From assembly GCF_024159025.1 (NCBI RefSeq), contig NZ_JAMYXC010000026.1, positions 1-56,031 of the forward strand: a DNA stretch of 56,031 nt. The letters run 5' to 3'. The notes below the pieces were generated by a model. That model did no database searches. It saw nothing but the letters and a program-made list of their open reading frames with translations, and had not been told where the DNA came from. Positions 16,180 to 23,903 of the stretch are shown here, in pieces. The translations under genes were made by a program, and so were the position numbers. The stretch comes from Limimaricola litoreus. Its GTDB lineage: Bacteria; Pseudomonadota; Alphaproteobacteria; Rhodobacterales; Rhodobacteraceae. The first letter of the stretch is position 1. Each line of letters opens with the position of its first letter.

Positions 16180-18579
16180 ATGAGCAGCTTTTCCGACGAC
16201 GAGGCCTTCGAGGCCGCCTCAACGCCCCTGTCGCGCCGCGCCATGGCGCAACCGGGCGGCGCCGCCCCCTATCTCGACGGGCTGAACCCCGCGCAGCGTC
16301 TCGCGGTCGAGACGATGGACGGCCCGGTGCTGATGCTGGCGGGGGCCGGGACGGGCAAGACCCGCGCGCTCACCGCACGAATCGTGCATCTGATGCGCAC
16401 CGCCCGCGCGCGGCCCAACGAGATCCTTGCCGTGACCTTCACCAACAAGGCCGCGCGCGAGATGAAGGAGCGCATCGGCAAGATGCTCGGCGAGGCGGTC
16501 GAGGGGCTGCCATGGCTCGGCACCTTCCACGCCATCTGCGTCAAGTTGCTGCGCCGCCATGCCGAGCTGGTGGGGCTGAAGTCGAACTTCACCATCCTCG
16601 ACACCGATGACCAGATCCGGCTGCTCAAGCAGCTGGTGGCGGCCGAGAACATCGACGACAAGCGCTGGCCTGCCCGGATGCTGGCAGGCATCATCGACGA
16701 CTGGAAAAACCGGGCGCTGACGCCCGAGAACGTGCCCACCGCCGATGCCTCGGCCTATGACGGCAAGGGGGCCAAGCTCTACGCCGCCTATCAGCTGCGG
16801 CTCAGGGAGCTGAACGCCGTCGATTTCGGCGACCTGCTCTTGCACATGGTCACGATATTCCTAAGCCGCGAGGACGTGCTCGACCAGTATCGCCGCTGGT
16901 TCCGCTACATCCTCGTGGACGAATACCAGGACACCAACGCGGCGCAGTACCTGTGGCTGCGGCTGCTCGCGGGCGGGCACAAGAACATCTGCTGCGTCGG
17001 CGACGACGACCAGTCGATCTATGGCTGGCGTGGCGCCGAGGTGGGCAACATCCTGCGCTTCGAAAAGGATTTCCCGGGCGCGGAGGTGATCCGGCTGGAG
17101 CAGAACTACCGCTCCACGCCGCATATCCTCGGCGCGGCCTCGGGGCTGATCACCGCCAACAAGGGCCGCTTGGGCAAGACGCTCTGGACCGAGGCCGAGG
17201 AGGGCGAGAAGGTCCGTCTCATCGGCCATTGGGACGGCGACGAGGAGGCGCGCTGGGTCGGCGAGGAGATCGAGGCGGCGCAGCGCGGCACGCGCGGCAT
17301 GGCCCCCGTGGGCCTCGATTCCATGGCAATCCTCATGCGGGCCAGCCACCAGATGCGCGCCTTCGAGGACCGGTTCCTCACCATCGGTCTGCCGTATCGC
17401 GTGATCGGCGGGCCGCGCTTCTACGAGCGTTTGGAGATCCGTGACGCGATGGCCTATTTCCGCCTCGCCGTGTCGCTCGACGACGATCTCGCCTTCGAGC
17501 GCATCGTCAACACGCCCAAGCGGGGCCTTGGCAACAAGGCGGTGCAGACGATCCAGCGCGCCGCGCGCTCCAATGGCGTCAGCCTCGTCGAGGGCGCGCG
17601 CATCGTGGTGCAGACCAAGCTTCTGGGCGGCAAGGGGCTCAAGGAGCTGACCACCCTCGTCGAGGCACTCGACCGCTGGCACGCGCAGGTCGTCAACGAG
17701 AGCGACACCCATGTCGAGCTGGCCGAGATGATCCTCGACGAGAGCGGCTACACCGGCATGTGGCAGAACGACAAGACGCCCGAGGCGCCGGGGCGGCTCG
17801 AAAACCTCAAGGAGCTGGTGAAGGCGCTGGAAAGCTTCGACAGCCTGCAGGGCTTTCTCGAGCACGTCGCGCTGATCATGGATCACGCGCAGGACGACGA
17901 GGGGCAGAAGGTCTCGATCATGACGCTGCATGGCGCCAAGGGCCTCGAGTTTCCGATGGTGTTCCTGCCGGGCTGGGAGGACGGGCTGTTCCCGAGCCAG
18001 CGCTCGATGGATGAAAGCGGGCTGCGCGGATTGGAGGAGGAGCGGCGTCTGGCCTATGTCGGCATCACCCGCGCAGAGCAGGTCTGCACGATTTCCTTTG
18101 CCGCCAACCGCCGCGTCTATGGCCAGTGGCAAAGCCAGCTGCCCTCGCGCTTCATCGACGAGCTGCCCGAGGCGCATGTCGAGGTGCTGACCCCGCCGGG
18201 GCTCTATGGCGGCGGCTACGGTGCCGCGGGGATGTCGTCGCAGGCCTCTCCGGCGGTGCAGGAGGCGCAGGGCTCGCGGCTGCACGACAACGCGGCCAAG
18301 GCCGATGTCTACAACTCTCCCGGTTGGCGGCGGCTGCAGGCGCGCGGGCAAGCGCGGCAGATGCGCCAGCCCGCCGAGGCCAAGAACATCACCATCGACA
18401 TGACGGCGGTGTCCTCCTTCACGGCCGGAGACCGGGTGTTTCACCAGAAGTTCGGCTATGGCGAGGTGGTGGGGGTCGAGGGCGACAAGCTCGACATCGC
18501 CTTCGACAAGGCCGGGCAGAAGAAGGTGGTGGCGCGTTTCGTCGTGGCCTCGGACGCGGCGGACGACGTGCCGTTCTGA
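16180..18579 (+). CDS. uvrD: ATP-dependent DNA helicase UvrD/PcrA
   Basis: A 799-residue superfamily 1A 3'-5' helicase for nucleotide excision and mismatch repair. Motif I is AGAGTGKT (54-61) after the Q-motif LNPAQRLAVETMDGPVL. Then come Ia (TFTNKAAREMKERI), II (VDEYQDTN), III (CVGDDDQSIYGWRGAE), IV (LEQNYRST), V (MTLHGAKGLEFPMVFL) and VI (EEERRLAYVGITRAEQ). The C-terminal ~60 residues (GDRVFHQKFGYGEVVGVEGDKLDIAF) form the Tudor-like domain that binds RNA polymerase in UvrD/PcrA. The length is slightly above the E. coli 720, mainly from the N-terminal ~30 residues and the linker. A LexA box upstream implies SOS induction. Confidence 0.95.
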   Translation: MSSFSDDEAFEAASTPLSRRAMAQPGGAAPYLDGLNPAQRLAVETMDGPVLMLAGAGTGKTRALTARIVHLMRTARARPNEILAVTFTNKAAREMKERIGKMLGEAVEGLPWLGTFHAICVKLLRRHAELVGLKSNFTILDTDDQIRLLKQLVAAENIDDKRWPARMLAGIIDDWKNRALTPENVPTADASAYDGKGAKLYAAYQLRLRELNAVDFGDLLLHMVTIFLSREDVLDQYRRWFRYILVDEYQDTNAAQYLWLRLLAGGHKNICCVGDDDQSIYGWRGAEVGNILRFEKDFPGAEVIRLEQNYRSTPHILGAASGLITANKGRLGKTLWTEAEEGEKVRLIGHWDGDEEARWVGEEIEAAQRGTRGMAPVGLDSMAILMRASHQMRAFEDRFLTIGLPYRVIGGPRFYERLEIRDAMAYFRLAVSLDDDLAFERIVNTPKRGLGNKAVQTIQRAARSNGVSLVEGARIVVQTKLLGGKGLKELTTLVEALDRWHAQVVNESDTHVELAEMILDESGYTGMWQNDKTPEAPGRLENLKELVKALESFDSLQGFLEHVALIMDHAQDDEGQKVSIMTLHGAKGLEFPMVFLPGWEDGLFPSQRSMDESGLRGLEEERRLAYVGITRAEQVCTISFAANRRVYGQWQSQLPSRFIDELPEAHVEVLTPPGLYGGGYGAAGMSSQASPAVQEAQGSRLHDNAAKADVYNSPGWRRLQARGQARQMRQPAEAKNITIDMTAVSSFTAGDRVFHQKFGYGEVVGVEGDKLDIAFDKAGQKKVVARFVVASDAADDVPF

Positions 18580-18617
18580 GGATTGCGGCGGGTGGGGGCC
18601 GCCGCTAAGGCAGGCGC

Positions 18618-19235
18618 ATGGACGCCGGTTTTCTCTCCGCCTTCGCCGCCGGGCTCGCGCTTGGCCTGTCGCTGATCCTCGCCATCGGGGCGCAGAATGC
18701 TTTCGTGCTGCGCCAGGGGCTCAGGGGCGATCACGTGCTTGCCGTGGTGATGACCTGCGCGCTGTCGGACGCGGTGCTGATCGCCGCCGGTGTCTCGGGC
18801 TTTGCCGCGCTGGCCGAGGCCGCGCCATGGATCGCGCCGCTCTTGCGCTGGGGCGGGGCGGCCTTCTTGCTGGTCTACGGCGCTCGCGCGGCGCTGGCCG
18901 CGTGGCGCGGCGGCGAGGCGCTCCGGGCCGCCGATGACGGCACGGCGGGGCTGCGGCGCGCGGTGCTGACCTGCCTTGCGCTGACATGGCTCAACCCGCA
19001 TGTCTATCTCGACACTCTGGTGCTGCTGGGCTCGGTCGCTTCGCGCTTCGAGGGGCGGGTCTGGGCCTTCGGCTCCGGCGCTGTGCTGGCCTCGTTTCTG
19101 TTCTTCTTCGCGCTGGGCTATGGCGCGCGGCTTCTGCGCCCAGTCTTTGCCCGCCCCGCCGCGTGGCGCGTGCTCGATGCCATCATCGCGCTGGTGATGT
19201 GGAGCATTGCCGCCGGGCTGATCTGGGGCGGCTAG
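18618..19235 (+). CDS. LysE/ArgO family amino-acid exporter
   Basis: A 205-residue inner-membrane protein with about six hydrophobic helices. It opens with FAAGLALGLSLILAIGAQNAFVLRQGL, the hallmark of the LysE/ArgO branch (GAQNAFVLRQG), and has TWLNPHVYLDTLVLLG in the middle, the conserved NPHVYLD re-entrant motif. Family members export L-lysine or L-arginine with proton motive force. Which one is exported here cannot be told. It starts 38 bases after uvrD on the same strand and may be read through from it. No ArgP/LysG-type regulator is adjacent. Confidence 0.88.
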   Translation: MDAGFLSAFAAGLALGLSLILAIGAQNAFVLRQGLRGDHVLAVVMTCALSDAVLIAAGVSGFAALAEAAPWIAPLLRWGGAAFLLVYGARAALAAWRGGEALRAADDGTAGLRRAVLTCLALTWLNPHVYLDTLVLLGSVASRFEGRVWAFGSGAVLASFLFFFALGYGARLLRPVFARPAAWRVLDAIIALVMWSIAAGLIWGG

Positions 19236-19304
19236 GCCCGACGCGCCCTTGATGCGCTTGCATCCCCGCGCGCTTTGCCGTCCTGTAGCCGCCGGGAGAA
19301 TTGC

Positions 19305-20267
19305 ATGACGTCAGCATATGTTTCGCGCCCCCAGGGCTCGCCCCTCATCGGTGTCGGCTGGATGCTGGCGGCGGGGCTGTGCTTCGTCTCCATGACGGTG
19401 CTGATCAAGGCGGTCGGCACCGCGCTGCCGGCGGCGCAGACGGCGGTGCTGCGCTTTGCGCTGGGGCTGCCCTTCCTGCTGCCGATGCTGCCCGCGCTGC
19501 GCCGCGCGCGGATCACGCCGCGACTGTGGCGGCTTCTGGGCCTGCGCGCGGTGCTGCACGCCTGCGGCGTGGGGCTGTGGTTTTATGCCATCGCGCGCAT
19601 TCCCCTGGGCGAGGTGACGGCGATCAACTACCTCAACCCGATCTGGGTGACGGTGGGGGCGGCGCTTTTGATGGGCGAGCGGCTACCGCCGCGCCGCGTG
19701 GCGGCGGTGGTGGCGGCCTTCATCGGGGCGCTGGTGGTGCTGCGCCCCGGTCTGCGCGAGATCGATCCGGGCCATATCGCGATGATGGGCACGGCGATGC
19801 TGATCGCCTCGGGCTATCTCGTGGTCAAGCGGCTCTCCGAGGAGCTGCCGGCGGAGGTGATCGTGGCGATGCTGTCGCTGATGGTGCCGCTGGGCCTGCT
19901 GCCCTTCGCGCTGCCGGTCTGGGAAGCCCCGGGGGTGGAGGCGCTGGCCTATCTCTTCGGCGCGGCGGGGCTGGGGACGGCGGGGCATTACGCGATGACG
20001 CGCGCCTTTGCCGCGGCACCGCTCACGGTCACGCAGCCGGTAACGTTCCTGCAGCTGGTCTGGGCGGTGGCGATCGGCGCGATCCTGTTCGGCGAGCCGG
20101 TGGACCCGTTCACGGTCTTGGGCGGCGCGATCATCATGGGCGCGGTGATGTTCATCACATGGCGCGAGGCGCGGGCGCGACGGGCGGCCACCGCCGTCGC
20201 GCCCGATGCCATGCCGGTCAGTCGGTCGGAAGCTCGCCCAGACGCTCGAGAATCGAGCCCGGACTGA
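19305..20267 (+). CDS. DMT-superfamily (EamA) transporter
   Basis: A 320-residue inner-membrane protein with ten predicted helices as two EamA repeats (~15-145 and ~160-290). Characteristic pieces include the first-repeat end YLNPIWVTVGAALLMGERL and the second-repeat end TVTQPVTFLQLVWAVAIGAILFGEP. EamA proteins export metabolites or take up small molecules; the substrate is unknown. The ATG at 19305 follows GGGAG; the ORF could extend upstream to 19275 but without conserved sequence. Its 3' end overlaps the 3' end of choV on the opposite strand by 50 bases, so the last ~16 residues are encoded antisense to choV. Confidence 0.87.
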   Translation: MTSAYVSRPQGSPLIGVGWMLAAGLCFVSMTVLIKAVGTALPAAQTAVLRFALGLPFLLPMLPALRRARITPRLWRLLGLRAVLHACGVGLWFYAIARIPLGEVTAINYLNPIWVTVGAALLMGERLPPRRVAAVVAAFIGALVVLRPGLREIDPGHIAMMGTAMLIASGYLVVKRLSEELPAEVIVAMLSLMVPLGLLPFALPVWEAPGVEALAYLFGAAGLGTAGHYAMTRAFAAAPLTVTQPVTFLQLVWAVAIGAILFGEPVDPFTVLGGAIIMGAVMFITWREARARRAATAVAPDAMPVSRSEARPDARESSPD

Positions 20268-21264
20268 CCTGCCCGATGACGCGGTCGTTCTCGACCACGT
20301 CGAGCGGGGCGGGGGTGGCGTGGATCCGCGCCATCACCTCGAGGATCGGCGTCGTCGCCTCGACCTGCCCCTCGGCGGCGAGCGTCGCGTCGGGGTCCAT
20401 CACGTCACGGGCGCACAGCACGCCGAGCGGGTTCATATGGGCCACGAAGTCGCGCACGTAGCCGTTGGCGGGTTTGGTGAAGATCTCTCGCGGGGTGCCC
20501 GACTGGACGATCCGCCCGCCTTCCATGATGGCGATGCGGTTGCCGAGCTTGAAGGCCTCGTCGAGATCGTGGCTGACGAAGATGATGGTGCGCTGCTTGC
20601 GCGCCTGCAGGTCCAGAAGCTCGTCCTGCAGCCGCGAGCGGATCAGCGGATCGAGCGCCGAGAAGGGTTCGTCCATCAAGAGGATCGGCGCGTCGGTGGC
20701 AAAGGCGCGCGCAAGGCCCACGCGCTGCTGCATGCCGCCCGAAAGCTCGCCCACCAGCGCGTCCGCGCGGTCGGCGAGGCCGACCATCTCCAGCTCGGTC
20801 TCGACCCGGTCGCGGCGCTCGGCCTTCGACATGCCGCCGAGCTCCAACCCGAGGCCCACATTGTCGCGCACCGTGCGCCACGGCAGCAGGCCGAACTGCT
20901 GGAACACCATGGCGACGTGATGCAGGCGAATCTCGCGCAGCGTCTTCTTGTTGGCCTGGGTGACGGAAGTCATCTCGCCGTTCATGCGCACGCGCACGTC
21001 GCCGCGGACCACCGGGTTGAGCCCGTTGACGGCGCGCAGGAGCGTCGACTTGCCCGAGCCCGACAGGCCCATCAGCACGAGGATCTCGGCCTCGGGCACG
21101 TCGAGGGTGCAGTCGTGGACGCCCAGCACCTGATCGGTCCTCTCGGCGATCTCGGGGCGCTCTTGCCCCTCGTCCATCAGCGGCAGGGCGGTCTCCGGCT
21201 TGTCGCCGAAGACGATGTTGACGGCGTCGAACTCGACGGCGTTGCGGGGGGTGGTGTCGGTCAT
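20218..21264 (-). CDS. choV: Choline ABC transporter ATP-binding subunit ChoV
   Basis: The 348-residue ATPase of a quaternary-amine (QAT/ProV-type) importer energises uptake of choline. Walker A is GLSGSGKST, signature LSGGMQQRV, Walker B LLMDEPFSALDP and H-loop VSHDLDE. The ~50-residue N-terminal extension before the ABC core and the C-terminal CBS-like part (RDVMDPDATLAAEG ... PLDVVENDRVIGQVSPGSIL) are typical of the ProV/ChoV branch. It is the last gene of choX-choW-choV, seven bases behind choW. Its 3' end overlaps the convergent EamA gene. Confidence 0.93.
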   Translation of the reverse strand: MTDTTPRNAVEFDAVNIVFGDKPETALPLMDEGQERPEIAERTDQVLGVHDCTLDVPEAEILVLMGLSGSGKSTLLRAVNGLNPVVRGDVRVRMNGEMTSVTQANKKTLREIRLHHVAMVFQQFGLLPWRTVRDNVGLGLELGGMSKAERRDRVETELEMVGLADRADALVGELSGGMQQRVGLARAFATDAPILLMDEPFSALDPLIRSRLQDELLDLQARKQRTIIFVSHDLDEAFKLGNRIAIMEGGRIVQSGTPREIFTKPANGYVRDFVAHMNPLGVLCARDVMDPDATLAAEGQVEATTPILEVMARIHATPAPLDVVENDRVIGQVSPGSILERLGELPTD

Positions 21265-21271
21265 GTCTGTC

Positions 21272-22102
21272 TTACCCTCGCTTCACGCGCAAAGCGCGGT
21301 CGAGCATGATGGCGACCACGACGATGACGAAGCCGCTCTCGAAGCCGAGCGCGGTGTTGACCGAATTGAGCGCCCGCACCACCGGCACGCCGAGCCCGTC
21401 GGCGCCGACGAGGGCGGCGATGACGACCATCGACAGCGACAGCATGATGGTCTGGTTCAGCCCGGTCATGATCTGCGGAAAGGCCGATGGCAGTTCGACC
21501 TTCCACAGCAGTTGCCGCGGCGTCGCGCCGAAGGCCTGCGCGGCCTCCACGAGCGAGGTCGGCGTGCTGGAGATGCCGAGCTGCGTCAGCCGGATCGGCG
21601 CGGGCAGCACGAAGATCACCGTGGCGATGAGCCCCGGCACCATGCCGATGCCGAAGAAGACGATGGCCGGGATCAGGTAGACGAAGGTCGGCAGCGTCTG
21701 CATCAGGTCGAGCACCGGCGCGACCCAGGCGTAGAGCTTGGGGCGGTGCGCCACGGCGATGCCGATGGGAACGCCGACGCCCATGCAGACGACGCAGGCC
21801 GAGAGCACCAGCGTCAGGCTTTCGGTCGTCTCCTCCCAGTAGCCCTGATTGAGCACGAAAAGAAAGCCCAGAGCCACGAGAAGCGCGGGCTGCCAGCGGC
21901 GTTGCAGCGCGTAGGTGAGGCCGACGAAGACGGCGATGACGACAAGCTCGGGCGGCGTCTGCAGGAGCCACAGGATGCCGTCGATCATGCCTTCGAGCAG
22001 CCATGACAACGTGTCGAAGACGATGGCGAGATTGGTCTCCAGCCAGTCGAAGCCATTGGCGGCCCAGTCGCCCACCGGGATCTTGGGAATGCTCATCTCC
22101 AT
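21272..22102 (-). CDS. choW: Choline ABC transporter permease ChoW
   Basis: The 276-residue permease has about seven membrane helices: a non-conserved N-terminal region with WLLEGMIDGILWLLQTPP, then the binding-protein-dependent transport domain with the ATPase-contact EAA-like loop SLVEAAQAFGATPRQLLWKVELPSAFPQIMTGLNQTIML. This is the ProW/ChoW pattern. Start at 22102 gives MEMSIPKIPVGDW; an ATG two codons later is an alternative. The gap to choX is 176 bases and contains a strong stem-loop, so choW may be expressed at a lower level than choX. Confidence 0.93.
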   Translation of the reverse strand: MEMSIPKIPVGDWAANGFDWLETNLAIVFDTLSWLLEGMIDGILWLLQTPPELVVIAVFVGLTYALQRRWQPALLVALGFLFVLNQGYWEETTESLTLVLSACVVCMGVGVPIGIAVAHRPKLYAWVAPVLDLMQTLPTFVYLIPAIVFFGIGMVPGLIATVIFVLPAPIRLTQLGISSTPTSLVEAAQAFGATPRQLLWKVELPSAFPQIMTGLNQTIMLSLSMVVIAALVGADGLGVPVVRALNSVNTALGFESGFVIVVVAIMLDRALRVKRG

Positions 22103-22222
22103 GGGGCGGCGCCTCGGTCGGGTCTGCTCATCGGGGTCTCCGTCTGGGGAAATGCGGCGCGTTTCGCCGCGGATCGGATGGGCGGGGGCCGCGGCCCGGG
22201 GCGGGGCGGCCGGAAATCTGGA

Positions 22223-22244
22223 CCCCGGCCCGATCGGGCCGGGG
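22223..22244 (-). other. Perfect GC stem-loop between choX and choW
   Basis: CCCCGGCCCG / CGGGCCGGGG form a 10-bp inverted repeat (22223-22244) with only AT between the arms, so about 9 bp plus a GATC loop as RNA. There is no T-run, so it is more likely a 3' stabiliser of choX mRNA or a partial terminator than a full one. The rest of the 22103-22278 gap is GC-rich with no other visible signal. Confidence 0.55.
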
Positions 22245-22278
22245 GAGGGGGCGCGGTGCCGCGCCTTTCTTGCGAGCG

Positions 22279-23217
22279 TCAGCCCTCGATGGCGCTCTTG
22301 ACCGCGGGCAGCGCCTCGCCGCCGTCGAGCGTGGTCACGCCTTCGAGCCAGGGCTCGACCGCCTCGGGGTTGGCGGCAAGCCACTGCTGCGCGGCCTCCT
22401 GCGGGTCCATGCCGTCGTTGAGGATCGCGCCCATGATCTCGTTCTCCATCTCGAGGCTGAACTCGAGATTGCCGAGCAGCGCGCCCAAGTTCGGGCAGTC
22501 CTCCACGAGGCCCTTGCGGGTCACGGTGTAGACCTCGGCACCGCCGAGGTTCGGGCCGAACCAGTCGTCGCCACCTTCGAGATAGGTCATGTCGTAGCTG
22601 GCGTTCATCGGGTGGGGTTCCCAGCCGAGGAAGATCACCGGCTCGTCGCGCTTCGACGCGCGGTCGACCTGCGCCAGCATGCCCTGCTCGGAGCTTTCCT
22701 TGACCTCGAATTCCGACAGGCCGAAGGCACCGGTCTCGATCATCTCGAGGATCAGCTGGTTGCCGTCATTGCCCGGCTCGATGCCGTAGATGGTGTTGTC
22801 GAGCGCATCGGCATGCTCGGCGATATCGGCATAGTTCGCGATCCCGAGCGCGGCGCCGGCGGCGTTGGTGGCCAGCGTGTATTTCGCGCCGGTGAGGTTC
22901 TTGTGCACCGTCTCGATGCTGCCGTCCTCGGTATAGGGGGCGATCTCGCTCGATTGCGTGGGCATCCAGTTGCCCAGGAACACGTCGATGTCGCCGTCGG
23001 ACATGGAGGTGAAGGTCACCGGCACCGAGAGCACCTTGATCTCGGGCTCGTAGCCTAGGCCCTCGAGCACGATGACGGTGGTGGCGGTCGTCGCGGTGAT
23101 GTCGGTCCAGCCGACATCGGACATCACGACGTCGCGGCATTCGGCGGCTTCCTGAGCGAGGGCGCCGGTGGCGACGGTGGTCAGCGCCAGCGCGCTGATC
23201 GTGGTGCGGAGCATCAT
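22279..23217 (-). CDS. choX: Periplasmic choline-binding protein ChoX
   Basis: A 312-residue OpuAC-type substrate-binding protein with Sec signal peptide MMLRTTISALALTTVATGALA. The four aromatic residues that cage the choline head group in Sinorhizobium ChoX (Trp43, Trp90, Tyr119, Trp205) appear here at Trp37, Trp84, Tyr113 and Trp199, all shifted by exactly six. The segments DVFLGNWMP and IFLGWEPHPMN are typical. This makes choline (not glycine betaine) the likely main ligand. Either of two adjacent ATGs could start translation after AGGAAGGA. It is transcribed divergently from betI from a shared operator region. Confidence 0.93.
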   Translation of the reverse strand: MMLRTTISALALTTVATGALAQEAAECRDVVMSDVGWTDITATTATTVIVLEGLGYEPEIKVLSVPVTFTSMSDGDIDVFLGNWMPTQSSEIAPYTEDGSIETVHKNLTGAKYTLATNAAGAALGIANYADIAEHADALDNTIYGIEPGNDGNQLILEMIETGAFGLSEFEVKESSEQGMLAQVDRASKRDEPVIFLGWEPHPMNASYDMTYLEGGDDWFGPNLGGAEVYTVTRKGLVEDCPNLGALLGNLEFSLEMENEIMGAILNDGMDPQEAAQQWLAANPEAVEPWLEGVTTLDGGEALPAVKSAIEG

Positions 23218-23232
23218 GGTCGTCCTTCCTGT

Positions 23233-23278
23233 GGTATTCTGGTTCTTGATTGACGCGTCAATAAAAAGCCGATTAGGG
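23233..23278. promoter_or_regulatory. Divergent choX/betI promoter with BetI-type operator
   Basis: ATTGACGCGTCAAT (23249-23262) is a perfect 14-base palindrome within the larger near-palindrome 23246-23265, which fits the recalled BetI operator form TTGATTGANCGNTCAATCAA at all but one position. Each half contains TTGACG, usable as a -35. To the right TTGACG (23250-23255), 17 bases, TTAGGG (23273-23278) faces betI. To the left TTGACG (23256-23261 on minus), 17 bases, AATACC (23233-23238) faces choX. One repressor dimer site could thus shut both promoters, with choline as the expected inducer. Confidence 0.7.
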
Positions 23279-23327
23279 TCGCGGTTGCAACCCGGTCGAT
23301 GAGCCGGGGCGGATCTGGAGACCCTTG

Positions 23328-23903
23328 ATGCCCAAGCTTGGGATGGAACCTATACGGCGCGCCGCACTGGTCAAAGCGACGATCGAGGAGATCGGCGCGC
23401 AGGGCTCGCTCGACGTCACGGTGGCGCGGATCGCGAAGCGCGCAGGCATGTCCTCGGCGCTGGCGCATCACTATTTCGGCAACAAGGACAGGATCTTCCT
23501 CGCCGCGATGCGGCATTTGCTGTCGGAGTATTCCACCGAGGTGCGCGAGGCGCTTGTCGCCGCCAAGGGGGACCCGCGCGCGCGCGTCGCGGCGATCCTG
23601 CGCGCCAACTTCGGCCCCTCCAACTTCCGGCCCGAGGTGATCGCGGCCTGGCTCAATTTCTATGTCCTCGCGCGCACCTCCGCGCCCGCGGCGCGGCTCT
23701 TGCGGATCTATCACCGAAGGCTGCGCTCGAACCTCGCGCATGACCTGCGCCCGCTTCTGGGGGCGGGGGCCGCGGATGCCGCCGAGCGTCTCGCGGCGCT
23801 GATCGACGGGATGTACCTCAAGCAGGGTCTTGCCGGCGGACCGGCCGACGGCCCCGCCGCCACGCGGCAATTGCTCGCTGCGTTCGAACTGGAGCTGAAA
23901 TGA
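23328..23903 (+). CDS. betI: TetR-family choline-responsive repressor BetI
   Basis: The 191-residue TetR-type regulator has the N-terminal HTH RRAALVKATIEEIGAQGSLDVTVARIAKRAGMSSALAHHYFGNKDRIFLAAMRH, which is the BetI signature (SSALAHHYFGNKD). The C-terminal ligand domain includes WLNFYVLARTSAPAARLLRIYHRRLRSNL. BetI represses bet genes and is relieved by choline. Translation starts at ATG 23328 (a TTG just upstream is unlikely). It overlaps betC by four bases (ATGA), so betI-betC-betB-betA is one operon that is probably autoregulated through the palindrome at 23246-23265. Confidence 0.93.
   Translation: MPKLGMEPIRRAALVKATIEEIGAQGSLDVTVARIAKRAGMSSALAHHYFGNKDRIFLAAMRHLLSEYSTEVREALVAAKGDPRARVAAILRANFGPSNFRPEVIAAWLNFYVLARTSAPAARLLRIYHRRLRSNLAHDLRPLLGAGAADAAERLAALIDGMYLKQGLAGGPADGPAATRQLLAAFELELK

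Noticed and set aside
16861-18444. A 527-codon minus-strand frame opposite uvrD
   Set aside because: All helicase motifs lie in the sense frame. This frame has no start signal or domain.
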